DNA of 64,000 nt from Flavobacterium praedii (GTDB taxonomy: Bacteria; Bacteroidota; Bacteroidia; Flavobacteriales; Flavobacteriaceae): NCBI RefSeq assembly GCF_026810365.1, contig NZ_CP113948.1, forward strand, positions 955,001 to 1,019,000, written 5' to 3'. The first letter of the stretch is position 1; every line of letters starts with the position of its first letter. Made by a program: the position numbers and the translations under genes. A model generated the notes under the pieces. It did not search any database. It had not been told where the DNA came from and was given only the letters and a program-made list of their open reading frames with translations. Shown here piece after piece: positions 15,503-24,704 of the stretch.

Positions 15503-17419
15503 TTATGAGAATTGAGTAAGTTTGAAATTACTTTTAATTAATTCTTCCAGTTCTTTCATTGGAGCTAAAGCATTTTTTAATTTTTCTTTATCTAGTTTAG
15601 ACAATTCTTCTAAATTGATAAACTGGCCAGAATTTTCATTTTTCAAGCCTTCATTTACTCTAAATTTAGATAATGTTAGGAAAGCATCCGCACAGTTTAA
15701 ATAGATATCTGAATTTTTATTATCAATAATAGCTAGTTGTTTGAATCGTAAGTATGTATTGTTTAGTGCTTTTATATTAAAATGTAGTGCAAATAACCTC
15801 GCACCATCTATAAGAGGCATTAAAGCTTTGGTTTTTATATCAAATTTATTTTTGTTAGGTTCTTCTTCTTCTACAGCGAATTTTTTAAAGAAAGTAAGAG
15901 GTGCATTTTTTCTTAAAGCATCGTTGCCTAAAAAATCAAAAAACAAAACATTATGTTCTAAATTTTTAGAAATTACATTTTCAATAACTTCAAATATTTT
16001 TTTCTCACCAAAAATAAGTTCTAAATCAAAGAAAATACTACTTAAATCATTGCTGTTTTCACCTGGAGTATTCATCCAGTTGTCATATTGTTTAGTCCAG
16101 TCTGTTAGTGATTTACACCAAAGCATATTGCTTGCCATATGACCATTTGGACATAATTCATATCCCACTTTTTCAAGAATTGCAGTTGTTCGTTTGGCTA
16201 ATTTTAAAAAATAATCCCTCACATCTCTATATTTGTCAGGTGTAACATCTTCAAATATCAACATACTATCTTGATCAGTTAGTAATAATTGTTCTTTTCG
16301 ACCCTGACTACCGATGCTCATCCAGACAAATCGAGCAGGGGGTGATCCCAAGTCTAATATTGATAATTCAACGGAACGTTTTAATATAGCTGAATTAATT
16401 TCACTGGCAATATTGTTTATATTTGAAAGAGGAATATTTTTTTGAATTGAATTTTGGATTAATTCAGTTAATCGATCTCTAAGATGTTTTAGATCCTTTG
16501 CGCTTGTAGCTCTTTTTATCTCTTTGATTAAAACCCCTGGATTATTTGCTTGAGCAATAATTAAATCATGTTCGGAAATAACACCTTTAACAGCAGATTT
16601 ATCGGTTCCATCAAGAGTTACACACAAATGGGTAACATTGTTTTTTAGCATTATAAGTTGTGCTTCAGCCAAAGAAACGTTTTCAACAACTGTAACAACG
16701 GGTGAAGACATAATAGTTTTCATTGTAATTGTAAGTGGAAATACACCAGTTGCTATCTTGGAGCACATATCGGTATGAGTTACAATTCCAATGGGTAAAA
16801 AATTTTCGCAAATAACAACACTATTCGATAGATTTTCTGTCATTCGAAAAGCTATGTCTTTGGCAGTGTCATTAATAGTGGCTGTTAGTGGAGATCTATT
16901 GTATGAAAGTGTTTGAAAATATTGCATTTCCGATTTTTGATCAACATACGATATGTTGTCAGAAGCGAGTTTACTTCTCAGATTTTCTTTTTCTTTTGGA
17001 TTCCATGTATTGTTGGCAAAGCTTTCCAGAAGGAAGTTTAATACATCAGGATTATTGGCTACAAATGGTCTAAATGTTGCAATAGGTATTCCATAAACAA
17101 TACTTTCTTCTCTTGCTTTGGCAGTCATCATGTAATTGTTTTTAGCAAAGAACGGTCTTAATCCTAAAATGTCACCAGCATGGCATTTGTTTAATAAAGT
17201 TTCTTCTGCATCAGCGATGACAGATAAATGGATAGCGCCAGATGCCACAACATAAAAACAATCGTGCAATTTATCGTTAATTTGAAATAAAGTGTCGTTT
17301 TTCTCTAAATTTAAAACGCGAATACTGGTAGCTATCTCTGATAGTTCTCGAAAAGTTAAGTTGTCAAATGGTGGGTATTCTTTTAGAAAATCAGCAATAT
17401 GTTCAGCAATTGTATTCAT
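15503..17419 (-). CDS. cNMP-binding/CBS/DUF294 nucleotidyltransferase protein
   Basis: 638 aa, cytosolic, four parts: cyclic-nucleotide-binding-like domain (about 15-135), two CBS domains (about 165-295), a DUF294 nucleotidyltransferase domain with GSQGRKEQ at 370-377 and acidic D382/D384, and a DUF294 C-terminal helical domain (about 490-630). GSxGRxEQ plus DxD is the GlnD/GlnE-type nucleotidyltransferase core. The family is thought to be a nucleotide-sensing regulator and, in several bacteria, sits with acetate-metabolism genes and a DnaQ-like exonuclease. Here the exonuclease-like gene follows directly. The substrate protein or RNA is unknown. Confidence 0.85.
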   Translation of the reverse strand: MNTIAEHIADFLKEYPPFDNLTFRELSEIATSIRVLNLEKNDTLFQINDKLHDCFYVVASGAIHLSVIADAEETLLNKCHAGDILGLRPFFAKNNYMMTAKAREESIVYGIPIATFRPFVANNPDVLNFLLESFANNTWNPKEKENLRSKLASDNISYVDQKSEMQYFQTLSYNRSPLTATINDTAKDIAFRMTENLSNSVVICENFLPIGIVTHTDMCSKIATGVFPLTITMKTIMSSPVVTVVENVSLAEAQLIMLKNNVTHLCVTLDGTDKSAVKGVISEHDLIIAQANNPGVLIKEIKRATSAKDLKHLRDRLTELIQNSIQKNIPLSNINNIASEINSAILKRSVELSILDLGSPPARFVWMSIGSQGRKEQLLLTDQDSMLIFEDVTPDKYRDVRDYFLKLAKRTTAILEKVGYELCPNGHMASNMLWCKSLTDWTKQYDNWMNTPGENSNDLSSIFFDLELIFGEKKIFEVIENVISKNLEHNVLFFDFLGNDALRKNAPLTFFKKFAVEEEEPNKNKFDIKTKALMPLIDGARLFALHFNIKALNNTYLRFKQLAIIDNKNSDIYLNCADAFLTLSKFRVNEGLKNENSGQFINLEELSKLDKEKLKNALAPMKELEELIKSNFKLTQFS

Positions 17420-17591
17420 AGTTTTGTAGTAAAGTAATACTTGTAAAAATAATAAAAATAGGCTTCTAAATAAAGCTATAAAAACTATTTTTAATAAATT
17501 GTATTATTGTTAAAATTATCATAAAATTTAATATTTTAGGTTGGTATTGTTTCTAAATATTTATTTTTATTGCTAAATAAATAAATAAAAT

Positions 17592-18098
17592 ATGAAAATT
17601 TTAAAAATATATCTCCTAGTTTTATTCTCGTTTTTTGCTTTTTCATTTGCAAATGCGCAAGATAAGCCAAAGAGCTCTGCCGAAAAAGTAACTGGAATGA
17701 TTAATGGAGCTAAAATTGAAATTAATTATGGAAGTCCTTCAGTAAGAGGAAGAAAAATATGGGGTGAATTAGTTCGTTTTGGTGAAGTTTGGCGTGCTGG
17801 AGCAAATGATGCAACAACATTCGAGACGGATAAAGATCTTACAATAGAAGGTATGAGATTGCCATCTGGAAAATATTCGTTTTTTGTTATACCTAACAAA
17901 GAAGATTGTACAATTATTTTTAATAAGGAAGCTAAACAATGGGGCGCTTATAAATACAATTCAAAAGATGATCAGCTACGTATAAAAGTAAAACAACAAA
18001 TCGCAGATTCTACTACTGAAAAATTAACTTATATCATGAATGCAACAGATGTTGAACTAGTTTGGGATAATTGGATAATTGGTTTTGAAGTGAAATAG
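17592..18098 (+). CDS. Exported DUF2911 protein
   Basis: 168 aa with a signal peptide (1-22, ending FANAQ). The DUF2911 signature is clear: 'GAKIEINYGSPSVRGRKIWG', 'FGEVWRAGANDATTF' and 'GKYSFFVIP'. DUF2911 proteins are common in Bacteroidota, probably periplasmic, and of unknown function. Single gene, with a terminator-like hairpin following. AT-rich leader. Confidence 0.85.
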   Translation: MKILKIYLLVLFSFFAFSFANAQDKPKSSAEKVTGMINGAKIEINYGSPSVRGRKIWGELVRFGEVWRAGANDATTFETDKDLTIEGMRLPSGKYSFFVIPNKEDCTIIFNKEAKQWGAYKYNSKDDQLRIKVKQQIADSTTEKLTYIMNATDVELVWDNWIIGFEVK

Positions 18099-18114
18099 GT
18101 TGTAAATTAAAACA

Positions 18115-18150
18115 TTAAAAAAGCGTCTTAAATTTTAAGATGTTTTTTTT
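18115..18150 (+). terminator. Rho-independent terminator after the DUF2911 gene
   Basis: CGTCTTAAA pairs with TTTAAGATG (one G-T wobble) followed by eight T. The rest of 18151-18423 is AT-rich and I see no gene or repeat in it. Confidence 0.7.
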
Positions 18151-18423
18151 AGGTTAAAACATTGTGGATATTCACATCAATTTAAAGGGGCAACATTATT
18201 ATTATACATATGGTTTTTGATAAATTCTATTTTACATAATATAAATTATAGTTCAAATATGTCTAGACAAAAAAAAGTTCAAAATTACTAATACAATTAG
18301 AATTATATTTATTATTCATCGTTAAATATGAAAATCTGCAAAAAGTACTCTTTTTAAACTTAAATAAGGAAAGCTATCTAATTAGTGTTTTATTTCTTAG
18401 GTTGCATTTTTGTTTTAAAACAC

Positions 18424-18924
18424 TTATATTTTTACAAATATATTGGTATAATATTTTTTATGATTAATTGGGTCTTCTCGTATTGAAATTCCAAAATTTG
18501 AAAAATCTCCTTCAATATTTTCTCTATGTTCTGGACTCTTCAACCAAGCATCAAATGCACCTTGTGGACTATTATAGTTATACGCAATATTTTCACTAAC
18601 TCGTAATGCTCCCAATGCATTAATAATATTCTCAGATCGAGCTACAAAATCATCATGATTTACAACATTGTTGGTAATCATATAATCGTTATGCTCTTCA
18701 GATTTATAGGAGACATGATTAATTTTTACCAGAGCATTCAACCCAATACTTGTCCTGTAATCATTAATTAGAGTCATAGTTTTAATTTCTTCAGAACTAT
18801 AATTATAAACAGTGACAATTGGTAATTTTGCTTCAACTGCATCTGAGTTTTCATTAGATGAACAGGAAGTCATGATAGTTATTATTGATGCAATCAATAA
18901 TAAACGGAGTTTTTTGGTGTCCAT
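18424..18924 (-). CDS. CAP/SCP-domain lipoprotein
   Basis: 166 aa. An N-terminal signal with lipobox 'MTSC' (Cys about 21) predicts a lipoprotein. The CAP (SCP/PR1) fold is shown by 'LINDYRTSIGLNAL', 'EEHNDYMITNN', 'VNHDDF', 'SENIAYNYNSPQGAFDAWLKSPEHRENI' split motifs and 'FGISI'; the His and Glu residues of the putative cavity (HN in motif one, H in 'SPEHRENI') are kept. Bacterial CAP proteins have no settled activity. It is a lone gene before a region of decayed genes. Confidence 0.85.
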   Translation of the reverse strand: MDTKKLRLLLIASIITIMTSCSSNENSDAVEAKLPIVTVYNYSSEEIKTMTLINDYRTSIGLNALVKINHVSYKSEEHNDYMITNNVVNHDDFVARSENIINALGALRVSENIAYNYNSPQGAFDAWLKSPEHRENIEGDFSNFGISIREDPINHKKYYTNIFVKI

Positions 18925-19072
18925 AGCGATAATAAAATTAAGTATGTAAATTGGGGGGATATTAAATGCAAAATTAGGTTCAATGTCTTGCTAGAGTGTT
19001 ATATAATTATTGATTTGATTTGCATCTTTATTTTTTCAAAACAAATTGGTCAATGAAAGTGTTCTAAAACCT

Positions 19073-19484
19073 GATTTAAGAGTTCCTTTTGCAAAAATTT
19101 TTTGGAATTGCCAATGACCTTCAAACTACTGTGGCTGCTGTTTCTATGTCGTTATCCAGTTATTTTATTGGAATATCGGCAGGACAATTATTATATGGGC
19201 CGTTATTGGATCATTTTGGCCGTAAAAAAACCATTGTTTATTGGATTGTTGGTCTATATTTTGGCTTCGCTAGGTTGTGTATAACCTTTGCTCCTTTTGC
19301 TAAAAATACGGGAAGTGCATCTGCATTAATGGGTGCTACTCAATTGGTAATTTGAGCTTTAGCTTCGCTTGTAGTGGGAGTTTTTGTTAAAGATTCTATG
19401 GTGCCGATGGTTGCCATTATGACTTTTATCACGATTGTAGCTTTCATTATTTTGAATATTGGCAAAAGAATTATGAAATCATGA
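19073..19484 (+). pseudogene. Remnant of a Bcr/CflA-type MFS drug efflux gene
   Basis: Pieces of one transporter appear in different frames. 'DLQTTVAAVSMSLSSYF' and 'GQLLYGPLLDHFGRKK' (helices 1-2 and the MFS loop motif) read from 19089; after the A7 run the homology continues one frame over as 'KPLFIGLLVYILASLGCV'. Then it jumps to a C-terminal part 'TGSASALMGATQLVI', a stop, and 'VVGVFVKDSMVPMVAIMTF' to TGA at 19482. The first 70 residues and the last two helices remain; helices 3-10 are deleted. Confidence 0.8.
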
Positions 19485-19515
19485 TAGGGCATTAAGCTTT
19501 GCTACTATAATGAAA

Positions 19516-19750
19516 TCAAAAAACTTCTTTTTTGGTGAAATATTCCAAGCCCAAAACTAAAAATATTGATACAGCAAAGGTGATAAGATTACTGATATAG
19601 TTGTTTTTCTTATCTTAACCTATAGAATTTTTGTTTAATTGTGATCCACCTGGATAGTAAACTGTTGCTACGACCAACAATATAATCAAAATAAATATTA
19701 CCAATAAATGCAATGTCTTTTTAGCATATACTATTTGATTTAGAAAGTAA
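19516..19750 (-). pseudogene. Remnant of a small membrane protein gene
   Basis: On the minus strand a frame reads 'KKTLHLLVIFILIILLVVAT', 'VYYPGGSQLNKNSIG', a TAA stop, then in the same frame 'DKKNNYISNLI' and a hydrophobic 'TFAVSIFLVLGLEYF' before TGA at 19516. The coherent protein-like sequence on both sides of the stop argues for a decayed gene, possibly internally deleted. Family not recognised. Confidence 0.5.
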
Positions 19751-19794
19751 AAAAATCTATTTTAAAATTATAATGTCTCTTTTCAACGACAAAA

Positions 19795-20991
19795 TTAGGC
19801 ACTTTCATCAAACATAATTTCGTCTGAACTGCCAATTTTATATAAAGGTTTCTCAATAGGTAATGTAAAATAAAAAGTAGAACCCTCCCCTTCAATACTT
19901 TCGACCCAAATTTCACCACCGTTTTTTTCTAAAAAGCCTTTTACCAATAACAATCCAATTCCGGCTCCTTTATTCTTTTTTCTTGTTTCGGAAAGCGTTT
20001 TCATTTGCGGAGTAAAAAGTTTCTCCATTATTTCTTTAGACATTCCAATTCCGGTGTCCTTAATCTGAACAATAATTTTGTCTTCTTTACTTTTTGCCGA
20101 AACTGTAATTGAACCCCCTTTTTCGGTATGTTTTATCGCATTTGAAACAATATTTTGAATGATGGAAATCAACATTTTACTGTCGGCAAACACAGAGGTA
20201 TTCTCTTCGATTTCATGATGAAGATTTATGGTGTTTATTGTAGCCGTTTCATTTAAAGTATCAAAAACCTTATCAATGTATTCGATTAGTTTTAATTTTG
20301 TTGGAGAAAAAGTGTCCGATGCGTATTTTATTCTTGCCCATTCTACCAAATAGTCCAACATTTCTAATTCATCAGTAGAAGATTTATAAAGCAAGTCTAG
20401 CATTTCCTGCACATTATCAGGATTCATTTTATGGAAATTATCTTTTAAATATTTTGCAGTTCCAATAATTGCTGATAATGGACTTCTTAAGTCGTGCGAA
20501 AGGATTGCCATAACGCTCTCTTTGTGAGTATTAAGATCTTCCAGTTCTTTGACGTAATTTTTTATGGCATCCTCAGATTGCTTTCTGTCAGTCAAATCCC
20601 TTAAAACCTTGACGTAGCCAAGCATTTCTCCGTTTAAACCAATGAGCGGAAAAACCAATCCATAGGCATAAAACAGGCTTTTGTCTTTGGCAATGTGCCA
20701 TCTATTATCGGTTGCTCTGCCTTCTTTTAAAGCGGTTTCGATTTCTTTTTTAGGAACACCATTCTTTAAATCTTCCTCTGTAAAAATTAAATCAAAAGGT
20801 TCTCCAATAACTTCATCTGTTTCGTATCCAAATATCTTTGTTGATCCTGAACTCCAGCTATTTATTATGAAATCATTATCTAATGTAAAAATGGAATAGT
20901 CTTGTAAACTATCAATTATTTGACTATAAAACTCAGCTGTTGGTATGTATTTATTTTTAAGAATTTTAATGTTGTCTTGTTTGTTTTCCAT
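19795..20991 (-). CDS. Cytosolic PAS-domain sensor histidine kinase
   Basis: 398 aa with no transmembrane segment. A PAS domain with PAC (about 20-140: 'FTLDNDFIINSWSSGSTKIFG', then 'VKVLRDLTDRKQSE' as the linker) leads to HisKA with phospho-acceptor His166 in 'ILSHDLRSPLS' and an HATPase domain with N-box 'NIVSNAIKHT', G1 'DTGIGM' and G2 'GAGIGLLLVKGF'. All catalytic boxes are intact. No response regulator lies nearby, so it is an orphan kinase sensing a cytoplasmic signal. It stands downstream of the decayed region. Confidence 0.9.
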   Translation of the reverse strand: MENKQDNIKILKNKYIPTAEFYSQIIDSLQDYSIFTLDNDFIINSWSSGSTKIFGYETDEVIGEPFDLIFTEEDLKNGVPKKEIETALKEGRATDNRWHIAKDKSLFYAYGLVFPLIGLNGEMLGYVKVLRDLTDRKQSEDAIKNYVKELEDLNTHKESVMAILSHDLRSPLSAIIGTAKYLKDNFHKMNPDNVQEMLDLLYKSSTDELEMLDYLVEWARIKYASDTFSPTKLKLIEYIDKVFDTLNETATINTINLHHEIEENTSVFADSKMLISIIQNIVSNAIKHTEKGGSITVSAKSKEDKIIVQIKDTGIGMSKEIMEKLFTPQMKTLSETRKKNKGAGIGLLLVKGFLEKNGGEIWVESIEGEGSTFYFTLPIEKPLYKIGSSDEIMFDESA

Positions 20992-21291
20992 TTAATTTAT
21001 TTGAGTCATTTTGTTGATATAGCAGCTTATATCAAACCACTATTGATTATACTGTTTCGATTGTATAGCTGATTTTCGGCTAAATTAAGTCTAATCTTCG
21101 GATATGTAGCAACATCCAATAAAAACTATTTTTGTATTGAGGAACGAATTGAAATTTATTGTAATTGAAGGAAGTTTTTATTCTTAATATTGAGAAACAA
21201 AGGATAATCTTTAATGTGGATTTATTCTGCTTGTACGGATTGAAAATCCAACAATCGGGTTTATAACGCTATAGGGTTTTCATTTATTTTA
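20992..21291. other. Intergenic 300 bases, no gene seen
   Basis: AT-rich sequence between the kinase gene start and the stop of the 166-aa gene. I find no ORF with protein-like composition, no hairpin terminator and no member of the repeat families. The promoter of the kinase gene presumably lies here. Confidence 0.5.
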
Positions 21292-21792
21292 TTATTTTGT
21301 TATTTGACCTATACTCAAATTATCAACTATAGTCAAACTAAATAATACTTGCCCATTCATATCTACATTTTTATAATTTCCATCTGCATCAAATTCAACA
21401 AATTCTAAAGCGTTACCAGTCCAATATACTTGATTTTCAGAACTAGCATGAATATTAATTTCATTAGAAAATTCTCCGTTACGGTTAATTATTTGCGGAT
21501 TCCAATTTGTTCGAACATCTAGTTTTTCTGCAACAAATCTTGAAGCTTCTATTGCACATTCCATAAAATCAATTTTACCGTAAGTATTATGCATAATTGC
21601 AATTCTATTTCGTAAAAATCTAAACGTTGCATCGGGACTTCTTTCAAACATTGTTGAGACACTTATTGAACATTGTCTTGCTTGTCTTCTTAATTGTCCA
21701 TGTTTAATAGAATCGCCTAAGTCATGAATTATTTCATACGCCCTATTTTCTTTAGCTAACTGATTTGGGTCAGCTTGTAAAACATTCTTCAA
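21292..21792 (-). CDS. Unknown protein downstream of ndh
   Basis: 166 aa, not recognised. No signal peptide or membrane segment. The N-terminal half is rich in Arg and predicted helical (LGDSIKHGQLRRQARQ, FRFLRNRIAIMHNTYG); the C-terminal part looks like beta strands (QVYWTGNALEFVEFD, GQVLFSLTIVD). The start is TTG at 21792, because an in-frame TGA lies a few codons upstream and no ATG is available. It begins 28 bases after the ndh stop on the same strand, so it may be cotranscribed. Confidence 0.55.
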   Translation of the reverse strand: MKNVLQADPNQLAKENRAYEIIHDLGDSIKHGQLRRQARQCSISVSTMFERSPDATFRFLRNRIAIMHNTYGKIDFMECAIEASRFVAEKLDVRTNWNPQIINRNGEFSNEINIHASSENQVYWTGNALEFVEFDADGNYKNVDMNGQVLFSLTIVDNLSIGQITK

Positions 21793-21820
21793 CTTGTTTC
21801 ATAGTAAAAACTATTTTGAG

Positions 21821-23092
21821 CTATGCATCAACTTTTGTTCTCTTCTCCGGTCTGATAATCATACGTAAGGATTGGTCTTTGGAGAAGTAGGCAATCATCC
21901 AATGATAAAAAGTATTCAATCTATTGCGATACGTTATCAAAGACATCAGGTGCACAAATAGCCAAATCATCCAAGCAAAAAAGCCTTTGAAATGCATTTT
22001 GGGTTTGGGCAAATCAACAACGGCTTTGTTTTTTCCGATGATGGCCATAGAGCCTTTGTCTTTGTATTTAAAGGGTTTAAGCGACTTGTTTTGAAGTGTT
22101 AGTTTAAAATTTTCGGCCAAATTTATTCCTTGTTGGATTGCCACTTGCGCTACTTGCGGGTGACCGCTCGGGAAATCTACATCGTTGAGTTGGATGCATG
22201 TATCGCCAATGGCGTAGATGTTTTCGGTACCATTCACTTTGTTGAAAGCATCAGTTGCCATTCGTTTGCCACGGCCGTAACTTTCTGCAGGAATTCCTTC
22301 AAACTCCCTTGCTGAAACTCCTGCCGCCCAAATTAAGTTTTTGGTTTGAATGGTTTTACCATCGGCAAAGAATACGGTGTCGTCTTTGTAATCGATCACA
22401 CGGGTGTTTAGCTTTACGACAACCCCAAGTTTTGTTACTGCTTCAAGTGTATCTGCTTGTGATTCCAAACTCATAGGCGACAACAAGGCGTCTCCCCCAT
22501 CGACCAAATAAATATTACTGGCTGTGGTGCCTAATTCGGGATATTCTTTGAGTAAAATATTTTTGCTCATTTCGGCAAACATACCAGAAACTTCGACTCC
22601 TGTAGGTCCGCCACCAGCAACAACAATGGTTAACAGTGTTCTTCGTTTGCGAATGTCTTTGCAAATAGCAGCTTTTTCGAGGTTTTTCAATAAAGCATTG
22701 CGCATTTCAATGGCATCATTCAGCGTTTTCATCGGAATGGCATTTTTCTTGACATTTTCCATCCCAAAATAACTGGTTTCGGCGCCCGTTGCAAAAACCA
22801 AGCGGTCATAATGCAATTCTCCGTTATTGAGGACGATTTTGTTTTCGGCAGAAATTACTTTTTGCAATTCGCCCAAACGAAATTGCAGATTCTTTTTACC
22901 TGCAAAAAATTTACGGAAAGGATAACTGATACTTGAGGGTTCCAGAAAAGCGGTTGCTACCTGATAGATGAGTGGCGGAAAAAAATTATAATTGTTTTTG
23001 TCAACAAGAATTACTTCTATTCCTTTGTGGTTGGCAAGTTCTTTGGCTAAATTAATTCCAGCAAAACCACCGCCTATGATTACTATTTTCAT
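21821..23092 (-). CDS. ndh: Type II NADH dehydrogenase
   Basis: 423 aa. Two dinucleotide-binding motifs are visible: FAD 'IVIIGGGFAGINLAKEL' at 3-19 and NADH 'IVVAGGGPTGVEVSG' near 160. 'FFPPLIYQVATAFLEP' and the quinone-side 'AIGDTC' motif are typical of NDH-2. The C-terminal amphipathic/hydrophobic 'FFAWMIWLFVHLMSLITYRNR' anchors it to the inner face of the membrane. It passes electrons from NADH to menaquinone without pumping protons, which fits menA and menC in the window. A 11-bp inverted repeat lies just upstream of the ATG. Confidence 0.9.
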   Translation of the reverse strand: MKIVIIGGGFAGINLAKELANHKGIEVILVDKNNYNFFPPLIYQVATAFLEPSSISYPFRKFFAGKKNLQFRLGELQKVISAENKIVLNNGELHYDRLVFATGAETSYFGMENVKKNAIPMKTLNDAIEMRNALLKNLEKAAICKDIRKRRTLLTIVVAGGGPTGVEVSGMFAEMSKNILLKEYPELGTTASNIYLVDGGDALLSPMSLESQADTLEAVTKLGVVVKLNTRVIDYKDDTVFFADGKTIQTKNLIWAAGVSAREFEGIPAESYGRGKRMATDAFNKVNGTENIYAIGDTCIQLNDVDFPSGHPQVAQVAIQQGINLAENFKLTLQNKSLKPFKYKDKGSMAIIGKNKAVVDLPKPKMHFKGFFAWMIWLFVHLMSLITYRNRLNTFYHWMIAYFSKDQSLRMIIRPEKRTKVDA

Positions 23093-23099
23093 ATTGAGA

Positions 23100-23139
23100 C
23101 TTTTATGAGAAAGATTGTTTTAATACTATCTCATAAAAG
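23100..23139 (-). promoter_or_regulatory. 11-bp inverted repeat upstream of ndh
   Basis: CTTTTATGAGA (23100-23110) and TCTCATAAAAG (23129-23139) are perfect inverted repeats, 18 bases apart, ending 8 bases before the ndh ATG and starting 25 bases after the helicase stop. There is no T-run, so it is a poor terminator. It could be an operator or a structure that masks the ndh start. Confidence 0.45.
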
Positions 23140-23163
23140 TACAATATATATTAGGCCTAAAAT

Positions 23164-24498
23164 TTAGTTTTTGAATTTTTTAACAGGCTTTTCTGCTATT
23201 TCAGTTTTGTTTTGCAATAAATAGTTGGCCAACAATTTTTCAATCAATTCGTCTTTGGTCAGATGATGAAAAATGGTTTTAATTTTTGTTTTTAATTCGG
23301 CATCCACATCGTGATTGGGTTTGGTTTTGAAGATTTGCTTCGCCCACAAAAGGGTGTTGTTTTCTTCAATACTCGCAACAGACGGTTTTTTGTATTTGGT
23401 AAACTGTATTCCCAATTCTTTTTCGAAATCTGCTATTTCGGCGACTTCTTCAGGTTGCAAAATAGTCAAAGAAAGTCCCTTGGCTCCTGCTCTGGCTGTT
23501 CTTCCACTACGGTGCACATAGTTTTCATAGGTGTCAGGCAAATGATAATTGACCACATAAGCCATTTCCTTTACGTCGATTCCTCTGGCTGCCAAATCGG
23601 TAGCTACCAAAATATTGATGTGTCCCTCACGGAATTGCTCCATGATTCGGTCACGGATACCTTGTGACAAACTTCCGTGCAAAGCACCTGATGAAAATCG
23701 GTTAATGGCTAGATTTTTGGCCAGTTTATTGACAGCAGCTTTGGTTTTGCAAAAAATAATACCGCGTTCTCCGTCTTTAGAATTCAAAAAATGCATTAAA
23801 ACATCGAGTTTTTCTATCGGATCTACCACTATATAGTTGTGATCAATTCCTTGATTACCGACAGTTTCCATGTTGGCACTTACCTGAACTACATTTTTGT
23901 TTAAGTAATTCTGGATCAATTGCTTAATGGTTCCTGGCATAGTCGCCGAAAACAAAAAGGTTCTGTATGTTTTGGGTAATTCGGTTATGATTTCGTCTAG
24001 CGCTTCTTTAAGGATCGACACCATTTCGTCGGCCTCGTCGAGAACTAAGAACTTAGTTTCTTTTAGGCTAATGGCAGAGCGTTGCAACAAATCGATTAAT
24101 CGACCGGGTGTTGCTACGACGATGTGTGTTGGTGTTTTTAATCGTTCGATTTGTGGTTTAATTGGAATTCCGCCACAAACGGCCGCTATAGAAACATCAG
24201 GAAGATACTTGGCATAACTTTCTAAATTAGTAAAAATTTGTTGCCCTAATTCTCTTGTAGGTACTAAAATTACGGCTTGTACAGCAGAAACGGTAGTGTC
24301 TACTAATTGTATTAAAGGCAAACCAAAAGCAGCGGTTTTTCCCGTTCCCGTTTTGGCAAGTCCCACAACATCGGTACTGTTTGACAACAATAACGGAATG
24401 GTTTTTTGCTGAATTTCGGTTGGGGTTACAATTCCCATTTCGGTAATCGCTTTTAGTATTCCTTTTGAAACGCCTAAATCTGAAAATTGTGCTGACAT
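23164..24498 (-). CDS. DEAD-box ATP-dependent RNA helicase
   Basis: 444 aa. The motifs run in order: Q motif around 'FSDLGVSKGILKAI...PTEIQ', I 'AKTGTGKTA', Ia 'PTRELGQQ', II 'DEADEM', III 'SATMPG', V 'ATDLAARGIDV' and VI 'HRSGRTARAG'. It is a standard two-RecA-domain DEAD-box helicase with a short basic C-terminus (KPVKKFKN), as in RhlE/DbpA-like bacterial proteins involved in RNA remodelling or ribosome assembly. The exact subgroup cannot be settled by eye. Single gene, ATG start. Confidence 0.92.
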   Translation of the reverse strand: MSAQFSDLGVSKGILKAITEMGIVTPTEIQQKTIPLLLSNSTDVVGLAKTGTGKTAAFGLPLIQLVDTTVSAVQAVILVPTRELGQQIFTNLESYAKYLPDVSIAAVCGGIPIKPQIERLKTPTHIVVATPGRLIDLLQRSAISLKETKFLVLDEADEMVSILKEALDEIITELPKTYRTFLFSATMPGTIKQLIQNYLNKNVVQVSANMETVGNQGIDHNYIVVDPIEKLDVLMHFLNSKDGERGIIFCKTKAAVNKLAKNLAINRFSSGALHGSLSQGIRDRIMEQFREGHINILVATDLAARGIDVKEMAYVVNYHLPDTYENYVHRSGRTARAGAKGLSLTILQPEEVAEIADFEKELGIQFTKYKKPSVASIEENNTLLWAKQIFKTKPNHDVDAELKTKIKTIFHHLTKDELIEKLLANYLLQNKTEIAEKPVKKFKN

Positions 24499-24550
24499 GC
24501 TTTTTTGTTTTTTAATTGTAAAATGCTATTGAATAGCAGAATGTTGTTTT

Positions 24551-24628
24551 AGCCCCGATAGCAGTGAAAATCCTTTGTGGGCTGGGGTTCAGCCCACAAA
24601 GATTGTAACGGATAGCGGGATTGGCTCT
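24551..24628 (-). repeat. Hairpin cassette repeat, copy 3
   Basis: Reverse orientation of the cassette at 3653. AGCCCCGATAGCAGTGAAAA leads to an 11-bp stem CTTTGTGGGCT/AGCCCACAAAG (24573-24583/24591-24601) with loop GGGGTTC, the exact complement of the copy 1 loop GAACCCC, then GATAGCGGGATTGGCTC. The stem differs from copy 1 but keeps pairing. Confidence 0.75.
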
Positions 24629-24704
24629 TGAAAAATATCACCCCCGATCGCTATTTGATTCATATTTTTACTGAATACTAAAAACTGATCACTGATCACT
24701 ATTT

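Noticed and set aside
15741..16142. 133-aa plus-strand ORF inside the nucleotidyltransferase gene
   Set aside because: Antisense shadow; the minus-strand gene has strong domain evidence across this stretch.
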